The translations under genes were made by a program, and so were the position numbers. Shown piece after piece: positions 1 through 12,523 of a DNA stretch of 64,000 nucleotides. The notes under the pieces are model-generated. The model had not been told where the DNA came from. It saw only the letters and a program-made list of their open reading frames with translations, and did not search any database. Source of the DNA: Membranipora membranacea (Eukaryota > Bryozoa > Gymnolaemata > Cheilostomatida > Membraniporidae); NCBI GenBank assembly GCA_914767715.1, contig OU612071.1:22315681-22379680 (forward strand), given 5' to 3'. The number at the start of each line of letters is the position of its first letter. The stretch's first letter is position 1.

Positions 1-2295
1 TGGCGGTTAGTGCAAGCATTCATATTCTATGCCCTCTATTTGACCTCAACAACACAACTTGCTGTCAAAGTTATCTTCTGCTATGTTTGTTATCACAAGT
101 CCAGTTTTTCCTGGTGATGTGGTTTCACACTAATTTTCGCTAAATGGAGATTGGCAACCTCAAAATAAATCTGTAAAAAAAGTCAAAAAAATTATGGGAT
201 GGAGTGAAATCACACGCATGTTGATACATGGAGCGGCAAAATATTTGCTCCCTAGAGTGACGTTATGTCTGTCCAACAGAGGGAATGCCATAATAATCTA
301 ATTCCAGATGAGCGCTCCACAGAGTTTTGATCATCTAACATACATAGGACGGTTTGATATTGATAGGGTAGATGGGAGAAGATGCCTCCGAAAGAAAACC
401 ATGACATCCTGAGAATGGAATGGAATATTCTCAGATTGAGCCTGCAGAATTTTGCTGCATTACTGAGGCTTAGTGAAGCCCAGTTCTTAGATGACCCGAC
501 AAGCTTTGGGTGGTATAGAGCTTTACTTACCATTCAGTAATGTTCATAAGTTTATAACACATTGATTGTGGTATCATGTTGGCCAGTTGGATTGGGGGGT
601 GGGGATGGGTTGCTGACAAATGATAATGATGCAACATTTCCATCACTTCATATTAACCAAGTCTCACCCTGTGGTCACACTAATTGGTGAGGCATTGCTC
701 TTGGGCATTTGTGATAACCTACATAGCTTCCAATGATCATTGTCATGTCTGCATTACAAAGATCAATGGAGTGTCGTGTTTTCTCAGCCACACTTGTTTT
801 GTCCACAAAAGTTCACACTTTTCCTTATTCTTTGGTTTAAACCTAACTATCAAAAATACTAGGGCTGCTAATTGATATAATGGAGTGTGGTATTTCTAAT
901 ACAAGGAAATTATTTGAAACAATAATAAATTGCATCATACATGGTTTTACGTACAAGATATTACTGATCACATAGCTAAGTAATCTGTTATGGTAGTCTG
1001 GTATTGGTAGCTGTCACTGCCAATTTACAAGAAACATTTGAAGTAAGTCCCTTTATTCCAAAGATGCACACTTATGTAACATATAGGACCACTGAATGCT
1101 GAATAAGTAGAAGCAGTGGGGCTCAGATCATTTTTCTTTTCCCCCTATTTTCATAACTTGATGATTTGAACTTGGAGAAATGCTATAGTCTCTCCCATTG
1201 TCAATGGCACAGAATTGATTTGAACTTGCCATTTATTTGTGGTTTTCTTGTGGGGAGAACACAAATTTTTCAAATGTATTTATGTGATCATGAAAAATAA
1301 CTAATGTATGTTGGGGGTCTGCTGGCATGTAGTAGGTTTTTGTTGGAACTTAGACTTAAAAGCCAACGATACTCTTTTGAGGAGGATATTTGTTTTCTTA
1401 AACATCCGAGCACAATAAAATGGTAAATATATAATTCTAATGTGCTGTTGGATTTCTGCACCCCGACCTAGTAAATAAAAAAATGGATGATGTATGAATA
1501 TCGTACACTAGTATGCTATCTATTTTTTACCCCAAATTCTCAAGCATAGACTTAGACTTACATTCTCAATTGTTATAACACATGACAGTAGCCATTTAGC
1601 AGGAAACAATCTGATGGTGTTGGTTCAAATCTTTATGACAGAAATTATTTCTGATTTTGCTCAGGCGATCCATTCATCACATCTAGGCTTCTTTTGATCA
1701 GGTCCCAACCAGTAAAGACCCCCAATGCTCAGCCTCATTGATAAAGTGTAGCAGGGCAGATACTAACAGATCTGTGGAATAGTACAGTGAGATAAAACCC
1801 CGTATGCAGGTAAGCGAAAATTTGCACCCTGTATGCAGAGACGTCACATCTCAAGGATTAGGAACGGACAACAAAATAACCAATGTTCATTTCGGTGCAA
1901 CCTCATAGCTTTGAACAAGAAAACTGACCTGATTTGCACAGGGACATTTGTGACTAATATAATCAATTTCCAAGTTGAAAAACAAAGAGTCTATAAGAAT
2001 CTAGAGTATGTTGTCTCCCCTGTGACAGATTAATACAAAGTTAGCTTTGATATGAATTCCATCGACTGAAACTCTCCTGAGCTAATTTCAGGAGTAAACA
2101 TTGCAGCCTAATGACATATCCAGAGTTATCGTTTCATAAACAAATTCACCACTCAATAGCAGGATTGGTTGTGAAAAATGAGTTATTTCATTGGTAGCAC
2201 CATTGCGTCATATATTGCGACAGTAAACGCTAAATATTCTATCAAACTTAAACCAACATAATTATTGATGTTTTCACATAATCTTCAGAATTTAC
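1..2295. other. No supported gene
   Basis: I see only short open frames without convincing protein character, splice context or domains. A few T-rich tracts precede AG dinucleotides, but none opens a coding exon I can defend. Confidence 0.5.
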
Positions 2296-2565
2296 CTGGG
2301 CTGAAGTTGATCTAGGTGATCCTTAGCGAGATCATGAAATGGAAAACAAACCAAAGGCATATCTTCGGTAGGTTTCACTGATTCTGTTGCAATTATAGAC
2401 CTACTAATTATTAGTAGGTCTATGGTTGCAATACAGTTTGATGTTCTCTCCACTTTTCCAGTAGTGTCATACAAAAGAAAATAGCCGTCAGCAAATTCAG
2501 GATTGATAATTGATGTAATTGATGTTTTGGTTTGGTCAACAACAGGTTCCACAAAGGGGTACGCT
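2296..2565 (-). CDS. Candidate coding exon of unknown gene
   Basis: On the minus strand an open frame of about 88 codons ends at a splice donor (GTAAAT, just below position 2296) and follows an AAG acceptor near 2566. The composition is protein-like, for example the stretch FADGYFLLYDTTGKVERTS, but I recognise no family. A nearly perfect 29-nt palindrome lies inside the frame at 2395-2423 and is translated through without a stop. No neighbouring exon could be joined, so this may be an isolated exon of a larger gene or a chance frame. Confidence 0.3.
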
Positions 2566-4614
2566 TGATTTTGTACAAATGGCTCATCGGCACTCTTTTT
2601 AATTTATTCTTTGCATTAAAAATCGGCAGAACATTGCTCGAAAACTGGTACGAGAATTGGTTCTCAACATTGATCTCTTCTATATTGTAGCAGAGGGTGT
2701 ATTACCATCTGTCAATTGGAATTGATGACATCCAAGTGTGTAAGAAAATCAAATAAGGTATGCAGCGCTGCAAAATAAAATCCATTGGTTAAATAGTTCA
2801 TCCTTGTCCTGTAAAGTAACTGACATCACATTTTTCCTGGTCCTGTGGTCAAATCTGTAATAAGAATGTAAATATTCAACTACTGCTGCTGAATTAGGCC
2901 CAGGGTTGTGGTTTAGATGGTATCAGTAAGTTAGGAAATAACCTTGACAATGTGAAAAGAAACTGGATAACTGGATTTGACTGGTTGACTACAGAATAGG
3001 TAGCAGAATTGTTCATAGCCATCCATCACTTAACTTTGCAGCATGCCTGATCTCCTTAGTGAGAGGGTCGCACACAGAGAACAATAAGGGATTCTGTATT
3101 CTATGATAAGCTACCTGCATATTTAAGGAGGGCCCGACTTAACTGGGCATAGGTATCATTGAGATCCTTCATAGAAAGCCTAGCTCTATTTGTTAACTGT
3201 TATTGGAGATTCACAGTAATCTTGATATTGTTGGCAATCCTTTCAACATGATCGGAACCTACCGAGCAATGGCTAGATAAATTATAAATCTTTACCATCA
3301 GATGAAGCACACTCTGCCCAGCCTTTTTCAATCAATCTCAATATTATGTAATAAAAGATGGATGTAGTGTGTAACATTGAGGTTGCTGAATTTCGCTCAA
3401 GTATTGAAAGAGATTCAATCATCAAATCTATTCAACTCATTGCGAGGCCTGTTGCTTGGTCCAGACGCAATGAAGTGTATCGTATAAACCAGCTGTGTCG
3501 CCGAAGCTGTATTAACTTTGCCTACATCAAACTATGTCATCATTGATTCACAGGCATCTGATCATCAAGCACCTTGATTGTATGATGAGAAAGATCATAT
3601 TGAACAAGTTCTTGTGGATCTTGTTCCCCCTGCAATTTCACAAAAACAGCTATTTTCAGATATGGTATACATGTTTAACCCAAACAGCTATTTCATAATA
3701 GTTAATCCTAATTATTTGATGTTTTATGTAGCTCTGAGTGGTATTAGGAAAGATTTGTGTTACGGCTTGTAAAATAAAAGTAACCTTATCAAAATCATGG
3801 TAGGGCTGCTGGGTGCCATGATTTTCAATTTTTACAGACAGCAGACAATCACTGTGTGGCGGCTGGAAATAACAACCCACCGCAAAGCAGATTTATAAAC
3901 TACATGACCAATTGTATGTGTTAATTTAAACATTCATTATTTATCTACTTTGGCATCTTTTAATTCCTTGTTTTTCAAAAAATAGCTAAACCACAAACAG
4001 ATGGATAGACATAGACATTTGCCTGCACCCAGGGTTATTTTATGATTAGCCAGAAACCCGCAGAATAAGGAAAAGTGCAATATACTGCAGACAAATGGAA
4101 TGAGTACATTCACCAAATAAATCCATTGGCCTTGATTATGCTGCCCTGCTGACTTTATTTGGAGCAGAAGGCTACAAGGAAAAGACCACTGTGAAACACA
4201 ATCGGGAATGACGGATGTGCTTAATATCATTATTTACCTTTTTTTTTTTCACGCATACTTCATTAATTAAACATGTTTTCCTTCGATCTAGTATTATTAC
4301 GAGAATGCAACAATGCTTATATCTGTGGACTCACATGATTATCGATTGCTGCCTGATATTCAATTTAGTTACGACAATCACATTATGCTTCAATATAAAA
4401 TCTGCCGAAGGATCAATCAAGCTCTGTCAAGGCCGATGATTCTAATCATATCTAAGATTTAGCTACACAATAACCCAGAGTATATCTTAGCAATGTCTTG
4501 CTAAATCTCCTATTGTAGCCACTCCCCTGTTGACTTTGTGATCAGATGTCAATTACCAAGCTTGTTTGGCATTTCCTTCACATTACCATAACATCAAAAT
4601 TAGAAATAAAGAAC
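2566..4614. other. No supported gene
   Basis: Short frames at 3358-3546 (plus) and 3937-4230 (minus) have no recognisable domain and no clear splice borders. Nothing else is visible. Confidence 0.45.
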
Positions 4615-4649
4615 AATAATAATAATAATAATAATAACAATAATAATAG
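4615..4649 (+). repeat. (AAT)n microsatellite, LINE target
   Basis: About twelve AAT/TAA units with one AAC interruption. It directly abuts the 5' end of the R4/Dong-like element. Known Dong elements insert into TAA repeats, so this is probably the insertion target rather than an unrelated microsatellite. Confidence 0.85.
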
Positions 4650-6590
4650 CGCCAGTAGTGGATTGGCCGTAACCGGGATCCACTAATATCGGCTTGGTGC
4701 CCGACGCTTCGCTGGACCTAAGGGAGAAAATCCTGACAGAAAATCCCTACTGCTGAGTGGGACAGATTCTTCAATCATCGGCTAAGGGAGCTAACCCTGA
4801 CAGAAAACAAACTCATATCTCATGATGAATACAACAAGTACAATACAGAGTAACGGTGTGAATGCGGGGGAGAGCAATGCTCGATCTGTCTCGCCCGGCA
4901 GGCTACCTGTGGTGAACCAGGCAGGAGTCGGTCGTCATTCTACTACTGGCGAAGTAAGACCAGCAACTCAGCGAATGAGCTATACTAGGGAAGATAACAT
5001 CAAAATTATGGAGTGCTACTATTCTAGTGAGCCAATGAGGAGAGGATACATGTCAAGGATGGCAAAGATATGGCAAGATCGAGGGGGATTTGAACTCACG
5101 GAGAACAGAATATCGATGCAGGCAAGGACGATTATCAGAAAGGAATGGCTTACAAAGGAGGAATTGGATGAGATCGGGATAAGAGAGACTGAAGGTCAGG
5201 GAGCACCGGCAATGGAAGAAGGACAGACGACTGTTGAAGTGATACCACCGAGTGTACTAGAACGCATTTACCAAGGTTGTAGAATATAATATGACCATCC
5301 AGTGAGACAAGAAGACATCATGACAGAGAGCAGATTATCAGATGAGAAAAGGGAATTAGTTGAGGAAATCAAAATACAGAGAGGAAGGCTGCAGATGGGT
5401 AGAGAAAAGTTTACTAACATCAGGCATATAGACAGAAGGAAGATAGTGGAAGAACTAAGCAAGATCAATGAGGTGATAAAACATGTTCCAATTGATAACA
5501 TCACTGAACTGAATGATACATTTTATGCTAGTGCAGCAATTGCCACAAAGAAGTTGGCAAAGAACTGGAATGAGAAGAAAGAAGAACCACCATCGAAAAA
5601 GAGACTGAAAGCAAAGGTGATGGAGTTAAGGAAAGATATAAGCAGAGTAGTGCAAGCAAGAAACAAACCACACAATGATGGATTTAGAAGAAGGATAGAA
5701 GTGAAACACAACATCAAACGCAAGGGATACCAACTCGTGGGAGAGGAGTTAAAACAAAGATTGAAGGCAACAGCAGCAAAGATCAAAAGATATGATGACA
5801 GAGTAAAGCAGTATCAACAAAACAGAGTGTTTGAGAACAACCAGAAGAGATTTTATAATGACATACAGAGTAATTTGGAGGGTGAGAATGAAATACCAGA
5901 TGGTGAGGAATCCAAGGACTTCGTGACAAGGATTTGGGGACATGCGACTGAACATGATGGAAAGGCACCGTAGATAGACCGAGTCAGAAGAAAATTGGAA
6001 GGAAGACATCAGGGTGAGATAATCATTACAGAAAACGCGCTCAAAAGAGCACTAGTGAAATTACCAAACTGGAAGGCTCCGGGCCCAGACTCTGTACAGG
6101 GATTCTAAATCAAAAATATGACCAACCTGCACAGAAAGCTTGTTATAAATACCTGAATGAATGCCTGGAGACAGCACAGACGCCTAGCTGGATGACAACC
6201 GGAAGGACTGTTCTGATTCAAAAAGACAAGACCAAAGGGACAGCACAGGGGAACTACAGACCCATAACCTGCTTACCTATTGTATGGAAGCTGATGACCT
6301 CAATGGTGGCTGAAGAGATCTATAGACACCTGGAGGAGAAAGATCTCATCGGAGAAGAACAGAAGGGATGTAGATCTGGGTATAAGGGAACTAAAGACCA
6401 CTTGATGATGGATAAGGTGATACTGAAGGATTGTAAGAACAGGAAAATTGGTTTAGCCATGGGCTGGATAGACTACCAGAAGGCGTACGATTTAGTACCG
6501 CACTCATGGATCATTGAGACACTGAGAATGGTAGGGGTGGATGAGAAAGCTTGGAGATTCCTTGAGACGAGCACCACCTTTTGGTTGTTA
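4650..6590 (+). mobile_element. R4/Dong-like non-LTR retrotransposon, 3' incomplete
   Basis: The element starts just after a TAA microsatellite with about 170 bases of leader and runs through a decayed ORF into the reverse transcriptase fingers and palm. After the sequence WRFLET near 6565 homology to RT stops, so the catalytic YxDD part, the C-terminal endonuclease and the 3' UTR are missing. LINEs are usually truncated at the 5' end; here the 5' end is kept and the 3' half is lost, which suggests a later deletion. Assignment to the R4/Dong clade rests on the RT wording (WIDYQKAYDLVPHSWI) and the TAA-repeat target, and is an inference. Confidence 0.75.
4822..6590 (+). pseudogene. Decayed reverse transcriptase polyprotein ORF of R4/Dong-like LINE
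   Basis: The N-terminal part has a Myb/SANT-like helix block (SYTREDNIKIMECYYSSEP through IIRKEWLT) typical of the start of these LINE proteins. A basic coiled region follows (about 5400-5900), then RT motifs: LPNWKAPGPDSVQGF, NYRPITCLPIVWKL, EEQKGCRSGYKGTKD and WIDYQKAYDLVPHSWI. The frame is broken by an in-frame TAA at 5287-5289, a TAG at 5971-5973, a TAA near 6106 and a one-base frameshift near 6140 between the HRK and KYLNECLE segments. With several independent stops and a missing 3' half, it cannot encode a working protein. Confidence 0.85.
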
Positions 6591-6949
6591 CTCTCTGAGA
6601 CATTCCAGGCTCCTGTTGTTTCAAGATTAATAGATTAACAGCAGTTTATTGACAGTGAATCAAAAGCTGATTGATGTGTTTTCACATCTTTGATGGGTCA
6701 CAAGGTCAGAATTGACCAGAATTCTTTTGAAAAACAGGAATTTGCTAGCATATTTCATAAAAGGAGAGGGTGGCGTAATGCAGCCCAATAAAATTGGAAG
6801 CAAATAACGCTGAAATCTTGGCAAGTATCAGCCTCTGAGTTAAAGACAAGCATTTTGGCCAATTGATATTTTTTGGCAGGTCTGAATAGTGAGCAGTAGA
6901 AAAGTATGAACCTGAAAAACCTTGACCTATTGAGCCATAGAAAAACACA
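6591..6949. other. Spacer between LINE remnant and minus-strand gene
   Basis: No LINE homology remains. A minus-strand frame at 6745-6911, preceded by an acceptor (TTTTTCAG), could be an alternative last exon of the neighbouring type II membrane gene. It would need an intron of only 55 nt, so I leave it as unproven. Confidence 0.35.
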
Positions 6950-8108
6950 TCAGTTAAGACTCTCACCTGCCAGTAAAGTCTGCTGTAGTACGTTTGAACC
7001 GACCGTAAGTTTACTCTGGATACGTGTAAAGAAGTCTGAAATCTCAAACTGCCCATTTGTCATCTGCTGAGTTAAACTGTTCAGACATGCAGTCTGGATA
7101 CTCAACTCTGCCTCAGTATCTGAGCGGTAGACTTGAGAAGCTGTAGGTTATCACCGTTAGCTCTGACATCAGTGTTAGTCTGTATGATCAGTTGTGTGGT
7201 GTGGTTTACAGTTTGGAGCAGACCTCTGATCTCAGTAGATAGTAATAGAAGTTCCTGGTTATCAGATAAGGTCTGGTTCATGTATGTGCCGATACTGGAG
7301 TGAGCCTCTCCTCGTCCTGTGCAACGATTGTGCTGGCTGGTCTTCGCCTCGGACTGGACCGCACCCGAACTCGCTTCATCCTCTGTAAATATGGCAACAC
7401 TCATTAGTGGTCAAGACAGCACAGAGATTACATCACCAGTCATGAATCAAGAGCAATCCTTCACAAAATTTCGATTTGATTGGTCCAGGGATCCTCCCTG
7501 ATTGAGCAATGCTAAAACACTAGTTATCCCCCCTTTTCAATTAGGTAGGCAACTCCTACCTGGTCTACAATATTTTAAGGATTTTTGCGCTATTTGAATG
7601 AGTTATATAGTTATCAATTATTTCTTGGACATGCATTGTTCCAGTTTCACACTTTACAGCTTACCTGCTGGTGCAGACTGGCTGAGGGTAGTGAGTTGTC
7701 CCCTCATATCCTTCATCTCACTTACTACATAGATCAGAGTGACTACTGTAGACACACATGTTATTATCAGTAGTAAGATTACTACAATCACAGCTGGTCT
7801 GCTGGAGATAACACAGGGGTTGTCTCCTCTTCTTCTACTATAACCTGTAGAAGTTAAGTAATGGCTGGGTTCAGTTTAATAGTTTTCAGGTTTGTGCTGT
7901 TTTGATGGGGTTGAGCTGAAGGAAGGCGAAAAATCGAGCGCTTCTATAAACTCTAACTTCTTGCCCAGCTAAATTTTCTGCTAGATTGTTCCATTTTAAA
8001 GATGCTTAGTAACTTACTGGTGAGTTTAGAATAGCTTGAGCTGGTGCTGCATTTATCAGAGGCAAAAGGCTCATCAAACCCGTCTCCGTCCAGATGGAAA
8101 GTCTCCAT
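6950..8108 (-). CDS. Type II membrane protein with coiled-coil stalk
   Basis: Exon 1 (8108-8018) starts METFHLDGDGFDEPF and ends at a GTAAGT donor. Exon 2 (7844-7665) is in phase and encodes a basic patch (YSRRRGD), one hydrophobic helix (AVIVVILLLIITCVSTVVTL) and the start of a heptad-like stalk. Exon 3 (7382-6967 or to a TGA at 6950-6952) encodes a polar helical region rich in Leu, Gln, Asn and Thr. Short cytoplasmic N-terminus, no signal peptide and an internal anchor indicate type II topology. In exon 3 the frame shifts by one base near 7139. Either a base is missing, or splicing uses a second acceptor at 7140 (CTACAG), which restores the frame directly from exon 2. I do not recognise the extracellular part; the family is unknown. 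Confidence 0.65.
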
Positions 8109-9708
8109 ATCTAAATACCTTCACTGGGTTTATTCTCTGAATTGGCTTGTACGCAGATCTGTGCACTATAAAATTTAATTTGAAATCAGATATTTCCCAT
8201 TGAAGTCATATGATTATTGTTAACAAGTCAACTGATCTTCTCAGGGGTTCAAATTCAAAATTAAACTCACAATCAACACAGCCTGTTAACTTACGTTTGT
8301 CAATTTTTCCAGCCTTGCTACACCAGAGCGATAGATTGTAATCTGTGATGATCGGCAACAACAACAAAACTGTTTTATACTTGATGACTACACTTACTAG
8401 TAGATAGAAAGAGCTGCTGACTCAATGACTCACGACGCGGAGAACAGATAAATAATAAATGTCATGTTCCACACAGATGATGTAAGATACACACAGACGA
8501 TGTAAGGTTCATGCCTGGACAAAACTCAACTGCTGTCAAACTTCTCAGAAACACAAACCTATAAGAGATTCTGTAAACTGTTATCGTATCAGACGTGTTT
8601 ACTTAGGAGGTCACAGGCTCATGTGGGTTTTATTAGTTTATAAAATAAATTGTCTGATAAAACTAACATCCTGAAGAATCCTACAGGTCAAAGCTCATGA
8701 ATGAAACTAATTATTGTGTCTTGAAATAGTGATAATAGTATCAGTTTCATCAAAATTTGGCACCGAGTGTTCTAAGTGCTCTGGCAGTGCTACCAATATG
8801 ATACCAAAGATACATACTTGAACATTGTGTGGATTAAAACAAAGCCGCAGTTGCACCCTGAGATACACAATGCAATATTAAAAGGGTTGAAACTCAGTAA
8901 GAAGTATAAGAAGTTTAGTCTGACTAATGTCATCAAATCACTGTGTAAGGTAATACCACCTAAAAGCCTCCTGAGAGGAATGATGAATAAGGCTTATCTA
9001 TAATTTGTGTAGCGGAGAAACGAAAAAAGTATAACAGTTATAAGTGTTTCGCTGTACAGGACATTAAAGCTATTGCCAACAGTAACTTATGGCATACCGA
9101 ACTATCTATACACAACAATTATTCAAAAGATGTGGAATGAAAGTTTTTGAAATTTCTGTCAGAAGAATGTATATTTAAAAATGAGTTTATAATTACGGTG
9201 GGGGGGGGGGGCTAAAGTCTGGGGGGCTCATACTACAATTAACCAGAATCATGAATTTCAGTTTACTCAGGTGATGTCCAACAATGCTATCGCCAGATGA
9301 GCGTTAGCCGGAAATCACTTGCTGATCCGTTAGATGATGCTATGGATTGTAACAGTGCATGGGAAAATCACAAGCACAAGCAACAGTTTAACTCAACACA
9401 TGAGAATCTTTGCACCTCCTATGAACCATACTGTCAAAACCAAGCCGGTAATGTGTAATAAAATAAATACTTTATATATTGATATCCTCCATTTAATTAC
9501 CAATTGCCACACTCATGTTTTTGTGAAACCTAAACATACTCAGTTTCCGATTGTTATTCTATTTACAGTGAGCTTTTGCAAGGCAGGGTAGCCACCAAAA
9601 TACTGCATGTAGAATTTTTATAGATTTTTAACACAGGAGATGGTGATTGGTGATGGGTGGTCGGTCTCTAGATAAATCAATTCAACATTATTTTTCTATG
9701 ATACGTGT
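8109..9708. other. Upstream region of the type II gene; no other supported gene
   Basis: Contains a 13-base G run at 9199-9211 and a plus-strand frame at 8776-9003 without recognisable domains. Nothing else supportable. Confidence 0.45.
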
Positions 9709-9716
9709 GTTAAATG
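9709..9716 (+). repeat. Target-site duplication GTTAAATG (left)
   Basis: Perfect 8-bp match to 15844-15851, directly outside the inverted-repeat ends of the 6.1-kb element. Confidence 0.8.
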
Positions 9717-9993
9717 CATAAACATACAAATACTTTAGACTGGAAACTACTGGCTTATGCCCAGTTTATACATCAAATTAAGACCCAAATTAACTTCATT
9801 CTTTCAAAATGCCGCATTATTCGAGTCACCCGAATTTGCCAAAATGCTGCCTGAATTACAACCCGAATTGCTTAATTCATGGCTTAATTCGACGTCACAA
9901 ATTTAATTCAGGTGCTAATTTAGCACTTTGAATCGGTGATAGATTAAATGACAAATCCTAGAGGATCCTCATGAACAGCCATTTTAATAAATC

Positions 9994-11870
9994 ATGAGAC
10001 CACTACAGCAACTAATTTATTTTGCATTTTTTGTTTTGCTGTTATGCATAACTGTGTGGATGCAATTTGTTTATGTCATTATCCAACATAGGCAGAATCT
10101 GGTGGTCGCGGCAGCCCTGTTGCGCCATGAACTCGAAGACGAAGCCAGACCACCGAGAGTAAAAAGATTCAAGATCCATCGTAAGTAGTCAACCGTAGAT
10201 TTCTGCGATGTCACATTCTTCTGAGCCAATCATGAAGTTTCAGCACCTGATCAACCCATTATAGAGCACTTGAGTTGGGCAAAAGTAGGCATGACAGAAA
10301 AAGCATGCCAATCAAGGAGTATGACAAGCCCCGTTATTGAACCATCAGGTAAAATAAATTTGCGTTAAAATGCTGTCATTTTGTCCTTTTTACTTTTCAG
10401 CTGATCGAGGGCCTCGTACAAACAAGTTCGATGTTTATTGGAACGGCGAGGAAGCTCGATTCATTGAAGCATTTAGGGTATGGTCCTAACTCATGATAGA
10501 ATTACTAATTACCAGAGGTGTCTGTTATTTTATTGTATCATAATACCTGTATAAACTGTCCATGTGACTGGAACAGTGAACGAATCTTACATCAAGTGTC
10601 AGCATGTCTGATTGAGTATTTTTATCGGTGGTAAGCAAGCGGTATTGAATCGAAACATTCCCAAAGCACATTGTATATACAGATGTCCAAGGCCTCTTTT
10701 AACTACATTTTACAACGGATAAGACATCGCATCACGAAAGAAGATATTGTCTGTGACACGATAGAACCACCAACTCGGCTGGCCGTTTGCCTCTTTCGGC
10801 TTTGCCGGGGCATGTACTTTTACGCCATCGCAGAGACATTTGGAATCGGCGGGTCATAGTAGTAGGTGAAGTTATCTTTGCTAGGACCCATATCCTCATA
10901 GTGCTTTGGTGCTTGTTTGGGTGAATTTTGTGGCATTCCATTATCAAGCACCACCCACAACCCGTTGTGGGTAGTCGGTAGTTAAACAACACCCAAAAAC
11001 TAAGGATGATTGAACAAATTTCACGGTGCATGTTAACTTCCTTCAACCTTGGATGTTGTCTACACATACAATTAATTCACTACTGTTTTACGATTACATA
11101 GGAGAAACAACAGCACAACAGATTTATAACGAAATGGTCCGGGCCATAGTTGATGTTCTCTATGATGAGCAAGTTCTAGCGTGTTTGCCACGTAACGTGG
11201 AGGAGATGATCAGATTACAAAGACACATAGAATTTCCATACGCCTTCGCAGCGATAGATGGATGTCATCTGATACTGATAAGATGTCCCCCAGGTCCTGG
11301 TACTAGAAAAGATTATGGGTGTTTTAAATCTTTCTATTCAATTATAATGATGGCCATGGTGGACGGTCGTGGTCGGTTTTTATGGTGTTCAGCAGGCATG
11401 CCAGGTAATTGTCACGATTCCACCCTACTCCAGAGCAGTGGAATATGGCCTAAATTGAGGACACTTTGTCAGGTAGTTCAAGAGAGAGTTGGGGACGGGA
11501 TGGTTCCTGCGATGATATTGGGTGATAACGCTTTCCCATTTAGATCGTACCTGATGAAAAGTTTTAGCCATGCCATGCTAATAAACACCATGCTAGCAGT
11601 AGAGCAGTCATCGAAAACGCATTCGGGAGCCTGAAAATGAGATTCCGAGAGGTGTTTAGGGGAAGTGAGTCTTCGCCTGAGAACCTCAAATTTGCCGCAT
11701 TAGCTGCAGTGACCATCCACAACCTCATGCTCGATAGAAATGAACCTATGATGTTAGACAACCCAGACAGGCCTGGTTATGGCATTGACTGGTTGGAGGT
11801 ACAAGCGGGAAGAGAAGAGAACCCAATGGCAGCGAGAGTTCGCGATGCCGTTCTGCCGCTGGTCTTGTAA
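9994..11870 (+). pseudogene. PIF/Harbinger transposase gene (HARBI1-like), broken
   Basis: Exon 9994-10180 (N-terminus with a hydrophobic stretch and basic tail) joins in phase to 10401-10477 (TNKFDVYWNGEEARFIEAF) and probably to an exon from 10683 (helix-turn-helix-like region, LFRLCRGMYFYAIAETFG). The catalytic part starts near 11101 (GETTAQQIYNEMVRAIVDV). All three acidic DDE_Tnp_4 residues are visible: AAIDGCHL (near 11250), GDNAFP (near 11520) and AVIENAFGSLK (near 11605). The exon from 10683 runs into two stops at its end (TAGTAG before 10864), and a one-base loss near 11590 separates the second D from the E. The frame then continues to a stop at 11870. No clear terminal repeats of its own were found on the right side. 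Confidence 0.85.
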
Positions 11871-12446
11871 GCTTGTCCAAAATCACCGCTGATCACTGTT
11901 CTGTGCAGCTAGAAATTAAATCCATCGCAGGTTGTGAGGTGCTAGTCTGTTTGGAATTTTAATTAACATGATTGTTCTGTACAGTATATTTATTGCCAAA
12001 CTTTTAGCTCCAGTTTTTACTCATATTTTTTATTTTGTATATAAATAGCTTTACAATAATTATTATTATGGTAGCCTGTAGTAGCCCTTTTTAAGCTCGG
12101 ATTGCCCCAACTTCACTGAGTAGAGTGGATGCAACTCCAAGCAGGGAAAGTTATCACAACCTAAAATCTGGCCTGTACTCACAAGCTTATCTCATGCATG
12201 AGGTATTGCCCCCCCCCCCCCCCGCCAACACAAACAATCATCAGGTGGGGTCAACTCCTTAACCACAAGATCAACTTGTGAAGATTATTTTTATGATTAT
12301 CATGTTATAATAACTGTCCGTATGATTTACATACATACCCACATTATATATTTATTAACTTATTTTACATAGTCAATATAATATATTCTGCAGTTTGTGA
12401 ACCAAGATGAACAAGTTTATCATAATCACACCACTTGTGTCAGTGC
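11871..12446. other. Non-coding; C15 tract
   Basis: No gene is visible. A run of about 15 C residues lies at 12209-12223. Confidence 0.5.
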
Positions 12447-12523
12447 TCAGCCTTTTATTGTGTCGCTGCAGCGGCACAAAATTGATAGCGTGCGCCACTA
12501 CAGCGACACAAACAAAAGGCTGA
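12447..12523. repeat. Imperfect inverted repeat (hairpin), 77 bp
   Basis: Arms of about 31-34 bases starting TCAGCCTTTT(A/G)TTTGTGT pair with the segment ending ACAAACAAAAGGCTGA, around a loop of about 10-15 bases. It could be a very short MITE, or a terminal remnant of the Harbinger insertion. Confidence 0.75.
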
